A stretch of DNA of 7,836 nt from a bacterium. Lineage in GTDB: Bacteria; Patescibacteriota; Dojkabacteria; JAKAPS01; JAJZLI01. The stretch lies in assembly GCA_021803645.1 (NCBI GenBank), contig JAJZLI010000061.1, positions 1 to 7,836 of the forward strand, read 5' to 3'. The notes under the pieces are model-generated. The model was not told where the DNA came from. It worked only from the letters and a program-made list of their open reading frames with translations, and searched no databases. The translations under genes and the position numbers were made by a program. Shown here piece by piece: positions 1-7,005 of this stretch. How positions within the stretch are numbered: position 1 is the stretch's first letter; every line of letters starts with the position of its first letter.

Positions 1-1311
1 TATACTATTTATAACCTTCTCCAGGTCAGATCCAGAAGATGATAAAACTTTTTGTAAAAGTTCATGCATCATATCTGAAATAAATGCCTTCCTCTCACTT
101 TGAGGAAGAGTAGATTTTTCAGACATATACTCCATCCAACAATTTGCATCTGACATATAGTCTTTATTCTCATAACAATATATGTTTTTATTAGTCAAAA
201 CTAAATTATTACCATATATTGAAGACATCTTAATACCACCAACATCATTAATAAGGGAATCAACAAACCATGTATTCAGAAAAATAACACCATCCACATT
301 TGGGGCGCCATATACTGTATCATAAAAGTTATAAATATTAGATACAGAAGAGGGGACATCTGGAGAGGTATTAGCATCTTGAATCTCCCAATAGGTTGCA
401 TTGTTATATTCCCTCAAAGGTAGGGGAGCAAGAACATGGTAATTAGTTAACTTACTTAAGACATATATATTCTGAGAGTTAACATGGCCAATGTTTCCAT
501 CTTGAACTGTTAAAAACCCATATGCAGTCATGAACCCACCAGTAGGTCGCATCTCCCCACTATTTTGCATAATCAGAAGATAATTCTTCTCGTTAGGAAC
601 ACCTAATATATCTTCAACCGCAGGAATATCGTTATAGAAATTAGGAAGAGCAGAAATTACAGAAGAGACATCATTTTTAATACCTACAATGTTAATATTT
701 TTTCCTTTCAGTAGAGATTTGGGTATATACTTAGGATTAATTTTTTGTAAATATGAATTTGCTCTAACAAAATCAGAATCAGCATTTTTAATAGACAACC
801 CAATTTCAGGTAGAGCATTTACTACAGCTGTAATTTTTTGAGATCCAGAAGTCGTTTGAGCAACACCAGATGCAGACACTTTATACCCTAAAAGAGGAAG
901 TACTTTTAACATTGAAGGTGTCATTTTCTCCAATCCTAAAACGCTCCAAGATGCAAAATTAATAGCATTGTTCAAATTTTTATAATAACCATTCACATAT
1001 GGAATATATCCAATATATGCAAGTGTTCCCACAGAACGTTTCATTAATGAAATATTAGAAGAAATACTACCTAAATCAGAACTTATACCAACAAAATCTT
1101 TGTTCTTTCTTCCTGCCTCAATTACATGTAAAGTCACATTAATGGCATCATACTCCCTCTTTAGGTGTAAAAGAGGTTTTATTAGAAAGAAAAAAACTAA
1201 AGTAATAAATATTAATACTGAAGCAAGTATGACATATGGATACTTCTTTTTATAGAAAGGTTCAGTTGACTTTTCCTGAATAGCATATTTTGAGAAATCA
1301 ATAATAGTCAT
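1..1311 (-). CDS. DUF4012 membrane-anchored extracytoplasmic protein (3' end cut by window edge)
   Basis: I translated this frame by eye; it is open from an ATG at 1311 to the window edge (437 codons, no stop), so the C-terminus is missing. Residues 1-24 are a short, Lys-rich cytoplasmic tail, about 25-47 form one membrane helix, and the rest should lie outside the membrane. The diagnostic stretch is residues 244-259, where YLLIMQNSGEMRPTGG (Arg255-Pro-Thr-Gly-Gly) matches the signature of DUF4012. The only two Cys seen are C379 and C391, both in the outer part, and could form a disulfide. The family has no firm biochemical function. It is often found near polysaccharide genes in Patescibacteria and Actinobacteria, and here it directly follows the phosphoglycosyl transferase with a 3-bp gap. 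A role in late glycan assembly or attachment is inference. The family call is fairly secure; the role is not. Confidence 0.85.
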   Translation of the reverse strand, partial: MTIIDFSKYAIQEKSTEPFYKKKYPYVILASVLIFITLVFFFLIKPLLHLKREYDAINVTLHVIEAGRKNKDFVGISSDLGSISSNISLMKRSVGTLAYIGYIPYVNGYYKNLNNAINFASWSVLGLEKMTPSMLKVLPLLGYKVSASGVAQTTSGSQKITAVVNALPEIGLSIKNADSDFVRANSYLQKINPKYIPKSLLKGKNINIVGIKNDVSSVISALPNFYNDIPAVEDILGVPNEKNYLLIMQNSGEMRPTGGFMTAYGFLTVQDGNIGHVNSQNIYVLSKLTNYHVLAPLPLREYNNATYWEIQDANTSPDVPSSVSNIYNFYDTVYGAPNVDGVIFLNTWFVDSLINDVGGIKMSSIYGNNLVLTNKNIYCYENKDYMSDANCWMEYMSEKSTLPQSERKAFISDMMHELLQKVLSSSGSDLEKVINSI

Positions 1312-1314
1312 AAA

Positions 1315-1953
1315 TTAATAAGCACCTTTTTTTGACAAAACAGCCCCTGGAGTTTTAAGCAAAATTTTTAAATCTCCGAATAATGATTGGGTACGAACAT
1401 ATTCTAAATCAAGTTGAATTCTTTTGTCAAAAGGTATGCTTGATCTCCCGCTAATTTGCCATATACCAGTAATTCCTGGTTTTACGGAAGTTACAATATT
1501 CACATCTCTTTTAGTTAGCTTTATTTTAGACTTTCTATAAAAATCAAGCTCATCAAAGTAATAAGCCCTAGGGCCGACAAGAGACATATTTCCTATCAAA
1601 ACATTAAAAAATTGAGGTATTTCATCAAGTGAGGTACTCCTAAGTATTTTACCCACTCTAGTAATCCTAGGGTCATTTTTTAATTTATAGTTATTATTCT
1701 TATACTCTCTATATAAATTACGAAACCTAGGATCCTCCTTTAAAAGCCGATGAGCATCTTTTATCATCGACCTAAATTTATACATTTTAAATGGTTTGTA
1801 ACCTTTTCCTACCCGAGGAGGAATATCCGCAAAAATAGGTCCTGGTGTATCAATAATTATAAGCAAAGATATGATTATAAAAAAAGGAGACAATATAATA
1901 ATAGCTATTAATGAAAGTATTATATCTAATGTTCGTTTCACAATATTAAACAT
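1315..1953 (-). CDS. Monotopic phosphoglycosyl transferase (undecaprenyl-phosphate sugar-1-phosphate transferase)
   Basis: This 212-residue protein is a small Bac_transf-family (PF02397) enzyme of the PglC/WecP-like type. Such enzymes move a sugar-1-phosphate from a nucleotide sugar to undecaprenyl phosphate on the inner face of the membrane, the first step of lipid-linked glycan synthesis. Residues 10-34 form the N-terminal membrane (re-entrant) helix. Family motifs follow in order: PGPIF (37-41), RVGK (47-50), KFRSM (59-63), the catalytic Asp110-Glu111 pair in STSLDEIPQ, LVGPRA (125-130), and KPGITGIWQISGRS (158-171). There is no N-terminal CoA-binding or multi-TM extension of the WbaP/WcaJ kind, so this is the minimal catalytic form. 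Its ATG lies within the end of the preceding glycosyltransferase gene (8-bp overlap), which suggests coupled translation. No clear Shine-Dalgarno is seen. The sugar used cannot be read from the sequence. Confidence 0.93.
   Translation of the reverse strand: MFNIVKRTLDIILSLIAIIILSPFFIIISLLIIIDTPGPIFADIPPRVGKGYKPFKMYKFRSMIKDAHRLLKEDPRFRNLYREYKNNNYKLKNDPRITRVGKILRSTSLDEIPQFFNVLIGNMSLVGPRAYYFDELDFYRKSKIKLTKRDVNIVTSVKPGITGIWQISGRSSIPFDKRIQLDLEYVRTQSLFGDLKILLKTPGAVLSKKGAY
1323..1328 (-). promoter_or_regulatory. Probable ribosome binding site of the DUF4012 gene
   Basis: The minus strand reads AAGGTG here, 11 nt before the ATG at 1311, inside the last codons of the phosphoglycosyl transferase gene. 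The spacing is slightly long, but it is one of the few Shine-Dalgarno-like sites in the window. It supports 1311 as the start. Confidence 0.45.
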
Positions 1954-3016
1954 ATGTTTTTATTATATTTAATAAATCTTTTCTAAACTTATCTTTTGAA
2001 AACCTCTTAGCATTATCCCGACATAAATCCTTGTCAAATACAGGAGGAGATTTAAGTATATCAAAAAGTTCGTCTTCTGTTCTAAAGAATTCTCCAGTTT
2101 TTCCTTTTACAATAATTTCTGTTGCACCATCCTCCTCATATGCGATTACACCTTTACCACAAGATTGAGCCTCTACCATTACCATACCAAAATCTTCTGC
2201 CGCTGGCATTATAAAGAGGGAAGCTCCGTTAATTATATTAATTAACTCATTATCATTAACAAAATCTGAAAATTCAATATTGTGATCAGAGATACTCTCT
2301 AAATATTTTCTATAACTCCCCTTTCCCACTATTTTTAATTTATATGATAGCCTTTTACACACATTTATAACAAGTTCTATATTTTTATATTTCTCTAACC
2401 TTGACACAACAAGAAAATATCTTCCATCACTAAAGTTATTATTAATATTAAAAAGGTCCAAATCTACAAAAGGATAAAGTATATTACTATTTTTCCTATA
2501 AAATTTACTAATTCTTCGGGAAACAGATCTGGAGTTTGCAATAAGGTGCATATCTGGCAAAACAGAAAAAAAATCCTTTACCCTAAGATAATTATTTATA
2601 ATATAAAATATTTTCTTAAAGTAGGGGAATTTTGATTGCCTTGATGTAGGAAGCCCCCATAAAAATCTAGGAGGAGTCATAATATATGAGATATGCACTG
2701 CATCATCAGGAATAGATAAACATTTTGCAAATGATGCACTAACAGAAATTATTAATTTATAACCTGATAAATCTATATCTTCAAACACAGAAGGTAACAT
2801 AATAGTCCCCAGTCCCTTAAAAAATTTTAATAACCATGCATATCTAGATTCTATTATATTTAATTTATTAAAAGAGGATGGCATTGAGTATGGGGTATAA
2901 TAAGAAGTATATATAGGAGGATTGCCTAAAATTTCCGATAAATATTCAATTACCCTTTCTGTACCTCCATATACACTTATGGAATCACATACTATTGCTA
3001 TATTTTCTTTTTTCAT
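1946..3016 (-). CDS. GT4-family glycosyltransferase, divergent member of an adjacent pair
   Basis: A 356-residue GT-B fold enzyme that should transfer a sugar from a nucleotide donor to the lipid-linked glycan in the cytoplasm. The N-terminal acceptor half starts with a beta strand (IAIVCD) and GGTER at 17-21. The C-terminal donor half has VSRLEKYKN (204-212, with R206 and K211 at the donor-phosphate positions) and the E-x7-E element from Glu274 to Glu282 (EDFGMVMVE), followed by GKGVIAYEEDGATE. It aligns by eye along most of its length with the protein encoded just upstream, but the MHSPSRYVWD segment of that protein is IMTPPRFLWG here, so the motif His is lost. The ATG at 3016 is the first possible start, because an in-frame TAA lies two codons upstream. 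It overlaps the previous gene by 32 bp and lacks a clear Shine-Dalgarno. Donor and acceptor sugars are unknown. Confidence 0.9.
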   Translation of the reverse strand: MKKENIAIVCDSISVYGGTERVIEYLSEILGNPPIYTSYYTPYSMPSSFNKLNIIESRYAWLLKFFKGLGTIMLPSVFEDIDLSGYKLIISVSASFAKCLSIPDDAVHISYIMTPPRFLWGLPTSRQSKFPYFKKIFYIINNYLRVKDFFSVLPDMHLIANSRSVSRRISKFYRKNSNILYPFVDLDLFNINNNFSDGRYFLVVSRLEKYKNIELVINVCKRLSYKLKIVGKGSYRKYLESISDHNIEFSDFVNDNELINIINGASLFIMPAAEDFGMVMVEAQSCGKGVIAYEEDGATEIIVKGKTGEFFRTEDELFDILKSPPVFDKDLCRDNAKRFSKDKFRKDLLNIIKTYV

Positions 3017-4103
3017 TAATTTTTAAGTTTACAAAGTTAGAAATTGCAGATTTAAAATTTTCAATAGAAAAATTTTTAGAATTGTACCTACAATCCCTAG
3101 GATCAATTTTAATTTTTTCAAAATTCTCTATAGCTTTATCAAGAGAGGAAGCACTTTGACTGTTATAAAGTATACCTGTTTTCCCATTTATAACAGTTTC
3201 ACTTGCCCCTCCTCCAGAATATGCAATAACGCCTTTACCACTAGCTTGAGCTTCTACTGGAACTATTCCAAAATCTTCCTTTGAAGGAAAAACAACTGCA
3301 TGGCATTTACTATATAAAGAAGATATATCTAAATCCGAAAGATTTTCAATAAATTTTATGTTATTCTCAGACCTTTTTTTTAGAAACTGAATAAAACCTC
3401 TATCACCATTTCCAGCAATATATAGATTCTTTTGATTTTTATTAAATACATCAATTAAATTATCTATCCTTTTCCAAGGAACAACCCTGCCAACATATAA
3501 ATAAAAACCTTCATCCTGTAAAGGTAAATTCAAAAATCTTGCTATATCAACAGGAGGGTAAATAACTTCTGAATCTAGTGAATAGAACTTTTTTATTCTC
3601 TTTTGAGTATAAATAGAATTTGCAATGAAAAAATCTGGCCTTCTGGACGCAGCTAAATCCCAAACTCTAAGATAACTTACAATATATGGAAGAAAAAACC
3701 TTTGAAAAGAGGATAATCTTTTCTTTTTGATATAATCATTGTAATCCCAGACATACCGTGATGGGGAATGCATATAACAAATATGTATAGTATCAACTGG
3801 TGTTATTATTCCATGAGCAAACCTAGAAGAGGAAGAAATTACAACATCAAAACCATCAAAATTAAAGCTTTCAAAAGCAATAGGATATAAAAAAAATAAA
3901 GGTTGAGAAAATCTTCTAAACAAAGATGACTTTTGCAAGAATGAATATTGTATATTTGTATTTTTAAATTCGTTTGCTACTAATTCATTCCCAATTGAGG
4001 TATATAAGGGGGTGTCCTTGCCAAAAAGTTTTCTTAACTGCAAAACAAATCTTTCAGCCCCTCCAAATTGACAAAGATCATCATGCACAATTGCAATTTT
4101 CAT
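2985..4103 (-). CDS. GT4-family glycosyltransferase (WbaZ-like)
   Basis: A 372-residue GT-B glycosyltransferase expected to act on the cytoplasmic side of the membrane in glycan chain extension. The N-terminal half shows VHDDL followed by GGAER at 14-18, then CYMHSPSRYVWD at 109-120, a segment typical of the WbaZ-like GT4 group, which includes putative mannosyltransferases. The C-terminal half has VGRVVPWKRID (204-214, R206 and K211 for donor phosphates) and the E-x7-E element from Glu276 to Glu284 (EDFGIVPVE), then ASGKGVIAYSGGGASE. The start at 4103 lies 11 bp after the response regulator stop and begins directly at the first Rossmann strand (MKIAIVHDD). The last dozen residues, rich in Lys and Ser, are encoded in the 32-bp overlap with the next gene and look like a non-conserved tail. 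The specific sugar is not determinable from sequence alone. Confidence 0.92.
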   Translation of the reverse strand: MKIAIVHDDLCQFGGAERFVLQLRKLFGKDTPLYTSIGNELVANEFKNTNIQYSFLQKSSLFRRFSQPLFFLYPIAFESFNFDGFDVVISSSSRFAHGIITPVDTIHICYMHSPSRYVWDYNDYIKKKRLSSFQRFFLPYIVSYLRVWDLAASRRPDFFIANSIYTQKRIKKFYSLDSEVIYPPVDIARFLNLPLQDEGFYLYVGRVVPWKRIDNLIDVFNKNQKNLYIAGNGDRGFIQFLKKRSENNIKFIENLSDLDISSLYSKCHAVVFPSKEDFGIVPVEAQASGKGVIAYSGGGASETVINGKTGILYNSQSASSLDKAIENFEKIKIDPRDCRYNSKNFSIENFKSAISNFVNLKINEKRKYSNSM

Positions 4104-4114
4104 ATTATTTCTAA

Positions 4115-4471
4115 TTATAAGTACCTACTTACTTCATCAACAATCTGTGATGGCAAAAACTGAGACTTAATAATATATCCATCTGCCCCAGCAGCATAAA
4201 CTTCATTTACAACGGCAGGTACATCTAAATTTGTTAATACAATAATTTTAGCAAGTTTATTACTTCCTTTTAAATATTTCAAGACATCAACTCCTGACAT
4301 ATCAGGCAATGTAAGGTCTAAAATAGTTAAATCAGGCACATAACTAGTAAAAGCCTCCTCCCCATCTTTTCCTGTATATACAGCCTTTACATCATACCCT
4401 CGATATTTAAGCTCTTTACAGTATATCTCGGAAATGTCTACATTATCTTCAATTAAAAGTACTTTTTTCAT
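4115..4471 (-). CDS. Single-domain (CheY-like) response regulator
   Basis: A 118-residue receiver domain with no output domain. All phosphorylation residues are present: the acidic pair Glu8-Asp9, the phosphoacceptor Asp52 (ILDLTLPDMSG), Thr80, the switch aromatic Tyr99 and the invariant Lys102 in GYIIKS. The length matches a receiver domain alone, so any output must come from binding another protein or from passing phosphate on. Its ATG overlaps the stop of the kinase-like gene upstream in an ATGA arrangement, a usual sign of translational coupling. No independent Shine-Dalgarno is seen. It lies between the kinase pair and the glycosyltransferases. The likely phosphodonor is the intact kinase at 5757-7004, because the adjacent kinase-like protein lacks its phosphoacceptor His. 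That pairing is inference. Confidence 0.95.
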   Translation of the reverse strand: MKKVLLIEDNVDISEIYCKELKYRGYDVKAVYTGKDGEEAFTSYVPDLTILDLTLPDMSGVDVLKYLKGSNKLAKIIVLTNLDVPAVVNEVYAAGADGYIIKSQFLPSQIVDEVSRYL

Positions 4472-5709
4472 AGTGGGAGAGTTATCTTAAAAGTAGAACC
4501 TATTCCTTCTATAGATATCAAGTTAAGTTTACCTTTATGTGCATCTATAATTAATTTTGCAATATAAATACCAAAACCCCTAGCTTCAAGAGTCCTAACA
4601 ATTTTAAATATATCCTCATCAGGATCAAAGATTTGTTTGATCTCGTTCTTTGATATACCTACACCATTATCACGAATTTCAATAACCCAATTTCCCTTTT
4701 CTAGGTAGGAACTAAAACTTACTTGTGATTTCGCAGCAGAAACAGAAGAATCTAAAATGTTTGATATTGCAATCTTTAATTTATCATAATCAAAAAGTGT
4801 ATATTCCTTACCAACCCTGAAATCAGTAACAACACTAATCCCCCTAAGTTTAGATATACCCAGAAAATCCTGATTTACATTATCCAAAAAATCATGAATA
4901 GAGTTTTCTGTAGGGTTAAGTTGCAATTTTGAATCCTGAATTGAAACAATATTAAACAAATCTTCAATTAAAAGCTTTAATTTCTCAGTATTTTCTTGAA
5001 TACTTAATATATACTTCTGTTGTTCATTATTGAGAGATCCAACTCTCTCATTTAATAAAAGATCAATATATCCATTAACAACACTTATAGGACCCCTAAA
5101 CTGATTGGTAGCAACCCCAATAAAATCATTTTTAACCTTCTCCATACGTTCTTCTTTTTTAGTTCTCTCTAGGGTGTTCTTTAATAAATCTTGGGTTGTT
5201 TTTAAATTGTCAGAAAGCCAACCAGATATAAGTCCAAGAAAGAAAATAAAGAAGACTTTAACAAGTAAAAAACCCCAATTCGTATTCATAAATATGGAAA
5301 AAATTGCATATACCAATCCCGCTGTAGCACCTTCAGAGAAGGAGGCAATCATCCCATACTCAATAGTATCAAATGCAATTGAAAGAAGTACAAATAGATA
5401 CAGATCTGTACCTAAAAGATTTGTGTAATAAAGCAGCAAAATTATTATTGCACCATCAATAGCACTTACGATACCTCCAACTGCATTTGCAGGAATTTTA
5501 TCTAAAGCAGACAAGATTGTCCCTATATTTCTATAAATTTCAGAAACAAGGAAAATAGCAATAACTATGATTAATGTAGAATATGACACTTTAAAATATA
5601 AGGCAGAAAGAACTAGCAATATTTTTACAAATATCCTTATGAAAATTACATATATTACTGGTCGAGAGACCCTATTGTCATATTTAAATTTAAAAAATTC
5701 CATGCCCAT
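4468..5709 (-). CDS. Multi-pass membrane histidine kinase homologue with degenerate active site (probable pseudokinase)
   Basis: A 413-residue protein with five or six hydrophobic helices (about residues 16-166), a charged probable coiled-coil linker (167-195), a HisKA-like dimerisation region (196-255) and a HATPase_c-like domain (300-413). The H-box reads VATNQFRGP: Asn202 replaces the phosphoacceptor His and Gly206 replaces the usual phosphatase Thr. The codon is AAT, one base from CAT. The N-box keeps Asn317, but its second Asn is Ser321. The G1 box DNGVGI (347-352) is intact. The G2 box reads ARGFG, with the first Gly lost, and the lid is unusual. Autophosphorylation is therefore unlikely; signalling through a partner kinase or binding to the regulator encoded next is possible. 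The frame is full length, so this is not a decayed gene. A better-spaced start may be the third codon, ATG at 5703 (411 residues): AGGG lies 6 nt before it but touches the ATG at 5709. Confidence 0.88.
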   Translation of the reverse strand: MGMEFFKFKYDNRVSRPVIYVIFIRIFVKILLVLSALYFKVSYSTLIIVIAIFLVSEIYRNIGTILSALDKIPANAVGGIVSAIDGAIIILLLYYTNLLGTDLYLFVLLSIAFDTIEYGMIASFSEGATAGLVYAIFSIFMNTNWGFLLVKVFFIFFLGLISGWLSDNLKTTQDLLKNTLERTKKEERMEKVKNDFIGVATNQFRGPISVVNGYIDLLLNERVGSLNNEQQKYILSIQENTEKLKLLIEDLFNIVSIQDSKLQLNPTENSIHDFLDNVNQDFLGISKLRGISVVTDFRVGKEYTLFDYDKLKIAISNILDSSVSAAKSQVSFSSYLEKGNWVIEIRDNGVGISKNEIKQIFDPDEDIFKIVRTLEARGFGIYIAKLIIDAHKGKLNLISIEGIGSTFKITLPL

Positions 5710-5713
5710 CCCT
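5710..5713 (-). promoter_or_regulatory. Shine-Dalgarno site deciding the start of the second kinase-like gene
   Basis: The minus strand reads AGGG immediately before ATG 5709 and 6 nt before ATG 5703. Usual spacing favours initiation at 5703. Two of the four bases also belong to the 3' arm of the inverted repeat just upstream. Confidence 0.5.
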
Positions 5714-5738
5714 ATACTAATTTAGACTAATAGTATAG
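5712..5738 (-). promoter_or_regulatory. Inverted repeat (potential hairpin or operator) in the kinase-kinase gap
   Basis: Two perfect 8-bp arms, CTATACTA at 5712-5719 and TAGTATAG at 5731-5738, flank an 11-nt centre that itself holds TTAG-A-CTAA (5722-5730). The element fills over half of the 47-bp gap between the two kinase genes, the longest gap in the window. In the transcript its 3' arm runs into the AGGG ribosome binding site of the downstream gene. There is no U-tract after it and the stem is AT-rich, so it does not look like an intrinsic terminator. It could act as an RNA hairpin affecting translation or as a binding site for a dimeric protein. Both are inference, and the stem is weak. 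Confidence 0.45.
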
Positions 5739-5756
5739 ATTTGTAAAGACATATAT

Positions 5757-7004
5757 TTATAATTTTTCAAGTGATGACAAAATGTTACTCGTTGGGAATT
5801 TAATAGTAAATTCAGCACCCTTTCCTTTTTCAGATTTTACAGATATACTTCCTAACTCTAAATCTACAATGGTTTTCACAAGATATAATCCCAAACCCAC
5901 ACCAGAAAAATTAGAAACCATTACATCAGAAGATTTGTGAAATTTTGTAAAAATCGATGACAACTCTCCCCTGTCAATACCTACACCATAATCCTTTACA
6001 GAAATATATACACTATTTGTATCTGCTGAAAGATAAATATCAATTTTACTATTATTATATGAGTATTTAACTGCATTATCTATAATATTGTTTAAAATGA
6101 TCTTAAATCTATTTGCATTAATTGCTATATCTGGTATTTGTCCCTTAGATTCAAAATTAATAGTAATATTTTTACTTTGTGCAACACTGGCAAAAGAATC
6201 AATAGATTCTTTAATTGCAAGAGTAAGGTTTAAAGGTTCAGTTTCTTTTCTTGTTCCAATAGTTAAAACACCAACAACTTCCTCTATTATATCTGCAAGT
6301 TTATTAACATTTATTTTGAGTTGATTTAAATAATTGTTTTTAATTTGAGGATCCTCCGTTCCATCAAGTAATTGTAAATAACCTCTGATTGCTGCAATAG
6401 GAGTACGCAGAGTATGTGACACAATTATAATGAACTCATCTTTAACATTTTCAGCTTCAGCAACATCAGAAGCATTGACTTGCTTTTCTGCTGTATCTAT
6501 AACAACTTTAGATCTAAGAGTTGAAAAATATCCAACAATACTAACAACCAATAAGAAGGATGAACCTAGTAAGTAGTAAATAAAATCTTTTGAAATGGTA
6601 AATATTGAAAGGTTTAGAAAAAAATAAGATATACTAATAACAACCCCCTGAATAATAATAGCCGTAGAATCATAGTATAGTGTATTTACAACAATTAAAA
6701 GTGCAAGAATAAAAATTCCTACTATGGGAAGAAGGGACAAGTAACTTACAATAAAAAGATAAATAAACCCTTCTATTAAAGAAAAAATTGTTCCTATAGT
6801 TGTGAGGTTAGAATACCCATACTTATAAACAAGGGTTGTCCCAAAATATTTCAAAATTTCATTAAAAAATATTCCAGGGATTAATACAATTAAATACTTT
6901 GATGCATCTGGAAAAAATAGAATAAAAAAAACTACTATTACTATTAAAGCAACAGTTCTAACAAGGTGTGTGTAAAGTATGTGATTGGGAATTTTGGTAT
7001 TCAT
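5757..7004 (-). CDS. Multi-pass membrane sensor histidine kinase with intact catalytic motifs
   Basis: A 415-residue sensor kinase. Residues 13-161 contain about six hydrophobic helices with short loops and no large extracytoplasmic domain, so the signal is probably sensed in or near the membrane. A linker (163-190) leads to HisKA, where His197 in VSHTLRTP is the phosphoacceptor and Thr201 the phosphatase-type Thr. The catalytic domain has the N-box with Asn306 and Asn310 (NNIIDNAVKYS), G1 with Asp338 (DYGVGI), an F-box (IFTKF, 351-355) and G2 GVGLGLY (368-374). It should autophosphorylate and is the best donor for the stand-alone regulator in this operon. The residue after His is Thr198 rather than the common Glu, Asp, Gln or Asn. 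The ATG at 7004 is one base after the previous stop, with GGGG (7009-7012) 4 nt upstream as a weak ribosome binding site. Its membrane part aligns by eye with that of the next gene. Confidence 0.93.
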   Translation of the reverse strand: MNTKIPNHILYTHLVRTVALIVIVVFFILFFPDASKYLIVLIPGIFFNEILKYFGTTLVYKYGYSNLTTIGTIFSLIEGFIYLFIVSYLSLLPIVGIFILALLIVVNTLYYDSTAIIIQGVVISISYFFLNLSIFTISKDFIYYLLGSSFLLVVSIVGYFSTLRSKVVIDTAEKQVNASDVAEAENVKDEFIIIVSHTLRTPIAAIRGYLQLLDGTEDPQIKNNYLNQLKINVNKLADIIEEVVGVLTIGTRKETEPLNLTLAIKESIDSFASVAQSKNITINFESKGQIPDIAINANRFKIILNNIIDNAVKYSYNNSKIDIYLSADTNSVYISVKDYGVGIDRGELSSIFTKFHKSSDVMVSNFSGVGLGLYLVKTIVDLELGSISVKSEKGKGAEFTIKFPTSNILSSLEKL

Positions 7005-7005
7005 A

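Noticed and set aside
1312..1317. In-frame TAA-TTT-ATG junction suggesting a readthrough fusion of the phosphoglycosyl transferase and the DUF4012 protein
   Set aside because: TAA is an efficient stop, the DUF4012 gene has its own ATG and ribosome binding site, and one junction in three would be in frame by chance.
1327..1333. Run of seven A (minus strand) near the end of the phosphoglycosyl transferase, matching a -1 slippery heptamer
   Set aside because: A -1 shift adds about ten residues and a +1 shift only a few before a stop; neither joins the DUF4012 frame, and A runs are common in this AT-rich DNA.
5105..5428. Open frame on the + strand opposite the pseudokinase gene
   Set aside because: Its translation has no family motifs and lies antisense to conserved kinase sequence in a fully minus-strand operon; it is a shadow frame.
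5712..5738. The inverted repeat as an intrinsic terminator
   Set aside because: The stem is AT-rich with an 11-nt loop, no U-tract follows, and coding sequence starts at once.
6088..6324. Open frame on the + strand opposite the active kinase
   Set aside because: Short, antisense to the N-box and HisKA region of a clear kinase gene, and with no recognisable domain or start signal.
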